The position numbers and the translations under genes were made by a program. 9,611 nucleotides of DNA from JANOQP01 sp044227705 (lineage in GTDB: Bacteria; Bacteroidota; Bacteroidia; Chitinophagales; Saprospiraceae), in assembly GCA_044227705.1 (NCBI GenBank), contig JBGAWE010000176.1, forward strand, positions 1 through 9,611, in the 5' to 3' direction. This document shows positions 6,071 to 9,611 of this stretch, in pieces; the first letter of the stretch is position 1; each line of letters starts with the position of its first letter. The notes under the pieces were generated by a model. It was not told the DNA's origin. It did no database searches and saw nothing but the letters and a program-made list of their open reading frames with translations.

Positions 6071-6676
6071 ATGGAAAAAGACTTCGAGACCTTCGACCCC
6101 CAGCAAAGCCTCCGCATCATCCGCGAAACCATCGACGTGGCGAAAAAAAGCGTCGGTGAAAACGGCTTCTATTTTCTCCTCTGGGGCGTGCTGACGGCCG
6201 GAGCCTCGCTGGCCGATTGGTACATCGAGAACACGATGCACCCCTCCTCCATCCACGGCCTCCCTTGGCTGGCGATGTTGGTCATCGGCTTCCCAGCGAC
6301 GTTCATCTACGGCTGGCTGCGCCGCAAACGGGGCGAGAAGCCAGACACCATCGTCAGCAAGTGGTACGGTTGGGTCTGGGCCGCTTTCGGTGTCTCACTG
6401 GCCATCGTCCTGCCAATGGCCGGGGCGAGCCGGGTCTCGCCGGTGCCGTTCGTGCTGGTGCTGGCGGCTTTTGCCACTTTTTTGTCGGGTGTTTTGTTGC
6501 AGTTCAAGCCGCTGCGGCTGGGCGGGCTGGCGCTCTGGGCGGGCGCCGTGCTCTGTTTTTGGGTCGCGCCGGCCAATCATCCTCTCGTCGAGGCGGTCTT
6601 TATCGTGCTGGGCTACATTGTGCCCGGGCTTTTGCTCAACAAACAATACCGCGAACAGCAAAACCATGGAGCGTAA
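6071..6676 (+). CDS. Polytopic membrane protein, first gene of the receptor operon
   Basis: The protein has 201 aa. A soluble, charged N-terminus (about 1-30, MEKDFETFDPQQSLRIIRET...) is followed by about six hydrophobic segments, near 32-51, 63-83, 99-117, 125-143, 149-166 and 171-189, with a basic loop WLRRKRGEK at 82-90. There is no signal peptide and no catalytic motif. Similar proteins ('xxFTPEQSLKLI...' then a membrane domain) are common in Bacteroidota beside a small winged-helix regulator, but no function is established to my knowledge. It follows the promoter at 5971-6001, and its last 11 nt overlap the regulator gene, so the two are probably made together. A role as membrane partner or sensor for the regulator is possible but unproven. 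Confidence 0.8.
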   Translation: MEKDFETFDPQQSLRIIRETIDVAKKSVGENGFYFLLWGVLTAGASLADWYIENTMHPSSIHGLPWLAMLVIGFPATFIYGWLRRKRGEKPDTIVSKWYGWVWAAFGVSLAIVLPMAGASRVSPVPFVLVLAAFATFLSGVLLQFKPLRLGGLALWAGAVLCFWVAPANHPLVEAVFIVLGYIVPGLLLNKQYREQQNHGA

Positions 6677-6953
6677 AGACCTCGACCCCATCCTCCTCTC
6701 GCAGCTCCGGCTCTCGGTGATGTCCTTTTTGATGGTCGCGCAGGAGGCCGAGTTCGGTGTCATCAGAGAAAAGACCGGCGCGACGGCGGGCAACTTGAGC
6801 ATCCAGATTTCCAAGCTCTCGGAGGCAGGTTACATAGCCGTGACCAAGTCCTTTCGGGGCAACTACCCGCTGACCACCTGCAAAATCACGCCCGCTGGCG
6901 TGGCCGCTTTCGAGGCTTTCTATGAAGGGTTGAAGACCTATTTCAAGCCCTGA
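6666..6953 (+). CDS. Winged-helix DNA-binding transcriptional regulator (HTH_34 / MarR-like)
   Basis: This 95-aa protein is a single winged-helix domain. MERKDLDPILLSQLRLSVMS is the usual start of the HTH_34 (PF13601-like) family. Next come the helix-turn-helix EFGVIREKTGATAGNLSIQI (29-48) and SKLSEAGYIAVTKSF (49-63), with GNLSIQISKL as recognition helix, then the wing RGNYPLTTCKITPAG (64-78) and a C-terminal helix for dimerisation. The family binds DNA as a dimer and usually has no separate ligand domain. I chose the ATG at 6666, overlapping the preceding stop by 11 nt; the frame is open further upstream, but that part lies inside the membrane-protein gene and does not resemble the family. 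The inverted repeat at 5964-6014 is a natural candidate target (autoregulation). Confidence 0.9.
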   Translation: MERKDLDPILLSQLRLSVMSFLMVAQEAEFGVIREKTGATAGNLSIQISKLSEAGYIAVTKSFRGNYPLTTCKITPAGVAAFEAFYEGLKTYFKP

Positions 6954-6967
6954 CCATTTCCTTTTTC

Positions 6968-9139
6968 ATGAAAATCACGATTCTCGGCGGGTTGCTCATC
7001 GCCCTCGCCCTGCCCGTTTTCGCCCAAAAAACGACGGTTTCAGGCCGCGTCACCGACAAATCGGGCAAGGAACCGCTCCCCGGCGCGAACATCCAACTGC
7101 TCGACACCTACGACGGCGCGACCTCCGACGCCGACGGCCGCTTCCGTTTCGAGACCGAGGAGACCGGCCAGCAGACCCTGCGCGTCACCTACCTCGGCTT
7201 CGACACGGTGTTGCAAAAAATAGAACTCGCGGGCGGGATCCTCGAGTTTCAGTTCAAACTGAAGGAGTCGTTCAACCAGCTCAACGTCGTCGTCATCACG
7301 GCGGGCGCGTTCGAGGCAAGCGACGAGCGGAAGGTGACCGTCCTCAAACCCCTCGACATCGTCACGACGGCCTCCGCTGGCGGCGACACCTACGGCGCGC
7401 TGAAGACCCTGCCCGGCGCGCAGGTCTCGACGGGCGACGAGTCGGGCCTCTTCGTGCGCGGCGGGACGGGCAGCGAGGCGCAGACCTTCATCGACGGTCT
7501 GCTGGTCAGAAACCCCTTCTTCGCCAGCACGCCCGACTATGCCTCGCGGGGGCGGTTCAATCCGTTTTTGTTCAAAGGGACGGTCTTTTCGACCGGCGGC
7601 TACTCGGCGCAGTACGGCCAGGCGATGTCGTCGGCACTCCTGTTGGAGACGCAGGACTTGCCCGAGCGGTCGGCCGGAACGCTGTCGCTGTCGAGCGTCG
7701 GGGTGGGCATCGGGGAGCAAAAGCTGTGGCGCGAAAAGGGCCGCGCCGTCGGCGGAAACGTCAACTACACCAACCTCGCGCCCTATTTCCTCCTCGTGAA
7801 ACAGCGGCCGACGTTCACCCACAAGCCGGAGTTCGTCGGCACGGAAGGCTTTTTTCGGCAAAAAACACGTGGCGCGGGGATGCTCAAATTTTACGGCTAC
7901 CTCAACCACGGCCATGTCGGCTTCAAAACGACGGCGGCCGACGGTTCGAAATCGGCGTTCGACATCAAGAACGGCGACGTCTACACCAACCTCACCTGGG
8001 CGGGCTTCGTCGCCGAGCATTGGAAGCTCAACCTCGGCACCTCCGTCGGCCTCGACCGCAACGAGATTTCGACCGACTACTCGACCAGCGGCCTGCGGCC
8101 CGACACGTTCAGGATGCGCAGCTCGCTGGCGCAGTTCCGGGCCGTCGCCACCCGCTATTTCGGGACGCTGACCGTGCTGCACTTCGGCGGCGAGCACCAG
8201 CGCGGCACCGAGGCTTTTGAAAACAGCCGGTTTGGGGAAAGCAGGATTGAGGACAACTACTCCGCCGCCTTTGCCGAGACCGACCTCTATCTCGGCACCC
8301 GGCTCGCGGCACGGCTCGGGGCGCGGTTCGAGAACGATTCCTATCTGAAAAAAAACAACCTCGCGCCCCGCGCCTCGCTCGCCTACAAGCTGCGGCGGCA
8401 CGACCAGGTCTCGTTCGCATGGGGGCATTTTTACCAGAAGGGCGACAGCCTTTTGCGGTGGAAAGGCCAATTTCAGGACGCGCCCGGCTTCCAGCGGGCC
8501 GAGCATTACATCCTCAACTATCAGGTGGTCGCCGCGCTGCGGACGCTGCGGGCGGAGGCTTTTTACAAAAAATACACCGACCTCGTCACCACTCGCGGCG
8601 GCCTCGGCAACGACGGGAAAGGCCATGCGCGGGGCATCGAGGTCTTTTTTCGCGACAAAAAGACCTTCCGGGGCGTCGACTACTGGCTCTCCTATTCGTG
8701 GCTCGACACGAAGCGGCGCTTCCAATGGTACCCGCTCGAAGTGCAGCCGACCTACGCGGCCAGCCATGTCGCGACGCTGGTGGCCAAGAAGTTCTTCCCA
8801 AAAATCAAGACGAGCGTCGGCATGACGTACAGCTACGCGACCGGCCGCCCCTATTTCAACCCGAACCGCCCGGCCGCCGAATTCCTCGCCGACCGCACGC
8901 CCAACTACCAGAACTTGAGCCTCAACGCCAGCTACCTGACCAAAATCAGGGGCGCGTTCACCGTCGTCGTCCTCGGCGTGCAGAACGCGCTGGGGCAGGA
9001 GCAAATCTTCGGCTACCGCTACTCCGCCGACGGCCAGTCGCGCTCGGCCGTCACGCCGGGGGCGCGGCGGTTCGTCTTCGTCGGCTGCTTTTCGAGCTGG
9101 GGGATTGACCGGCGGCAGGAGGTTTTGGACAAGCAGTGA
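6968..9139 (+). CDS. TonB-dependent receptor with carboxypeptidase-regulatory-like N-terminal domain
   Basis: This 723-aa outer-membrane protein probably imports a ligand using the TonB-ExbBD system. Residues 1-19 (MKITILGGLLIALALPVFA) are a signal peptide. Residues 22-98 form a CarboxypepD_reg-like domain (VSGRVTDKSG, LPGANIQL, DADGRFRF, VTYLGFDT). VVVITAG at 107-113 is a TonB-box-like segment. The plug covers about 115-230, with LFVRGG (161-166), FIDGLLV (174-180) and a plug end GGYSAQYGQAMSSAL (210-224). The beta barrel runs from about 232 to near 714 (last strand RRFVFVGCFSSWG), followed by a short polar tail. The length is normal for this class and much shorter than SusC, and no SusD gene follows, so a glycan-utilisation locus is unlikely. 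The ligand is unknown. The gene starts 14 nt after the regulator and belongs to the same operon. Confidence 0.95.
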   Translation: MKITILGGLLIALALPVFAQKTTVSGRVTDKSGKEPLPGANIQLLDTYDGATSDADGRFRFETEETGQQTLRVTYLGFDTVLQKIELAGGILEFQFKLKESFNQLNVVVITAGAFEASDERKVTVLKPLDIVTTASAGGDTYGALKTLPGAQVSTGDESGLFVRGGTGSEAQTFIDGLLVRNPFFASTPDYASRGRFNPFLFKGTVFSTGGYSAQYGQAMSSALLLETQDLPERSAGTLSLSSVGVGIGEQKLWREKGRAVGGNVNYTNLAPYFLLVKQRPTFTHKPEFVGTEGFFRQKTRGAGMLKFYGYLNHGHVGFKTTAADGSKSAFDIKNGDVYTNLTWAGFVAEHWKLNLGTSVGLDRNEISTDYSTSGLRPDTFRMRSSLAQFRAVATRYFGTLTVLHFGGEHQRGTEAFENSRFGESRIEDNYSAAFAETDLYLGTRLAARLGARFENDSYLKKNNLAPRASLAYKLRRHDQVSFAWGHFYQKGDSLLRWKGQFQDAPGFQRAEHYILNYQVVAALRTLRAEAFYKKYTDLVTTRGGLGNDGKGHARGIEVFFRDKKTFRGVDYWLSYSWLDTKRRFQWYPLEVQPTYAASHVATLVAKKFFPKIKTSVGMTYSYATGRPYFNPNRPAAEFLADRTPNYQNLSLNASYLTKIRGAFTVVVLGVQNALGQEQIFGYRYSADGQSRSAVTPGARRFVFVGCFSSWGIDRRQEVLDKQ

Positions 9140-9178
9140 CCAATCAGCACATCTCACCATCTCAACACTTTTCTCATC

Positions 9179-9611
9179 ATGAAGAACACATTTTTCGCAC
9201 TCCTCCTCACCGCCGCCGCCATCGCAGCGCAGGCGCAAACGGCCAACCCAAAATTCGTCAAGGCCATGGAAACCGCCCTCGCGGGCATGGACACGACCCG
9301 CTCGGCGGCCGGTTGGCTCGATCGGTCGAACGCCTTCGAGCGCATCGCGCAGAAGGAGCCGGGCGAGTGGCTGCCCGCCTACTACGTCGCCTACTGCCAG
9401 ACGCAGGTCTTCAACTTTGAAAAGGACGCCAGCAAGCACGAGGCCATCGTGGCGAAGGCCGACGGCTTCCTAGCAAAGGCCGACTCGCTGCAGCCGCAGA
9501 ACGCCGAAATCTATGTGGTCAAGAACATGGCCGCCGGGCTGCACATCCGCCTCAACCCGATGGCGAACGGTCAGAAGTACGGCATCCTCGCCAATCTGGC
9601 GATGGAAAAAG
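9179..9611 (+). CDS. Exported helical (TPR-like) protein, 3' truncated by window end
   Basis: An ATG at 9179 opens a frame that runs to the window edge: 144 residues seen, with the end missing. Residues 1-19 (MKNTFFALLLTAAAIAAQA) are a signal peptide with cleavage after AQA. The mature part is helical: a segment with FERIAQKEPGEWLPAYYVAY (54-73), then LAKADSLQPQNAEIYVVKNM (98-117). The 'ANxFERIAxxEP..WLPxYYxA' and 'AxxLxPxNAEIxxLxxM' pattern is common in periplasmic TPR-like proteins encoded beside TonB-dependent receptors in Bacteroidota; their function is unknown. Use of ATG at 9179 is supported by the signal peptide. It follows the receptor by 39 nt with no terminator between them, so it is probably the last visible gene of the operon. 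Confidence 0.8.
   Translation, partial: MKNTFFALLLTAAAIAAQAQTANPKFVKAMETALAGMDTTRSAAGWLDRSNAFERIAQKEPGEWLPAYYVAYCQTQVFNFEKDASKHEAIVAKADGFLAKADSLQPQNAEIYVVKNMAAGLHIRLNPMANGQKYGILANLAMEK

Noticed and set aside
6390..6665. Longer form of the winged-helix regulator starting inside the membrane-protein gene
   Set aside because: The extension is a Cys/Trp/Arg-rich out-of-frame reading of the membrane gene; the family starts at MERKDLDP.
6968..9139. SusC-type receptor of a polysaccharide utilisation locus
   Set aside because: The length is 723 aa rather than about 1000, no SusD-like lipoprotein follows, and no glycoside hydrolase is nearby.
7040..9439. 799-codon open frame on the minus strand opposite the TonB-dependent receptor
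   Set aside because: It mirrors the receptor codons, is rich in Arg/Glu/Val with no domain or signal peptide, and arises from high GC at third positions.

Overview
The window looks like a chromosomal segment of a GC-rich member of the Bacteroidota. Three observations support this. The short (290 aa) primary sigma factor is of the Bacteroidota RpoD type. Most genes lack a strong Shine-Dalgarno, and two intergenic regions carry the Bacteroidota promoter signature (-33 TTG, -7 TAnnTTTG). There is also a carboxypeptidase-regulatory-like/TonB-dependent receptor typical of the phylum. High GC with runs of T/A kept in Phe and Lys codons suggests a Saprospiria-like lineage, but that placement is inference. 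I see no rRNA, tRNA, CRISPR, insertion sequence or phage gene.

Layout. (1) Positions 1-1470, plus strand: the 3' end of an anti-sigma-like gene overlaps by 20 nt an exported protein built from about 13-14 short tyrosine-marked repeats, probably a beta-solenoid. (2) Positions 1491-1536: a perfect 16-bp hairpin flanked by A and T runs serves as a shared terminator for this operon and for the convergent rpoD gene (1554-2426, minus strand). (3) Positions 2427-2745: a 319-bp divergent intergenic region with two mutually exclusive hairpins. (4) Positions 2746-5217, plus strand: an MFS transporter followed 27 nt later by a membrane-embedded site-2-protease-family metallopeptidase with a CBS-like C-terminus. 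(5) Positions 5315-5893: a small exported protein of unknown function behind its own short-leader promoter. (6) Positions 6071-9611, plus strand: a tight operon of a polytopic membrane protein, a winged-helix regulator overlapping it by 11 nt, a TonB-dependent receptor, and the start of an exported helical protein cut by the window end.

How the genes may work together: the last operon looks like a self-regulated outer-membrane uptake or sensing module. Its promoter is flanked by an 11-bp inverted repeat (10 of 11 positions match) that would suit the winged-helix protein encoded in the same operon. The most unusual protein is the tyrosine-ladder repeat protein next to the anti-sigma-like gene. 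No fully new system can be proven from the sequence alone; the operator/module and the repeat protein are the best leads.
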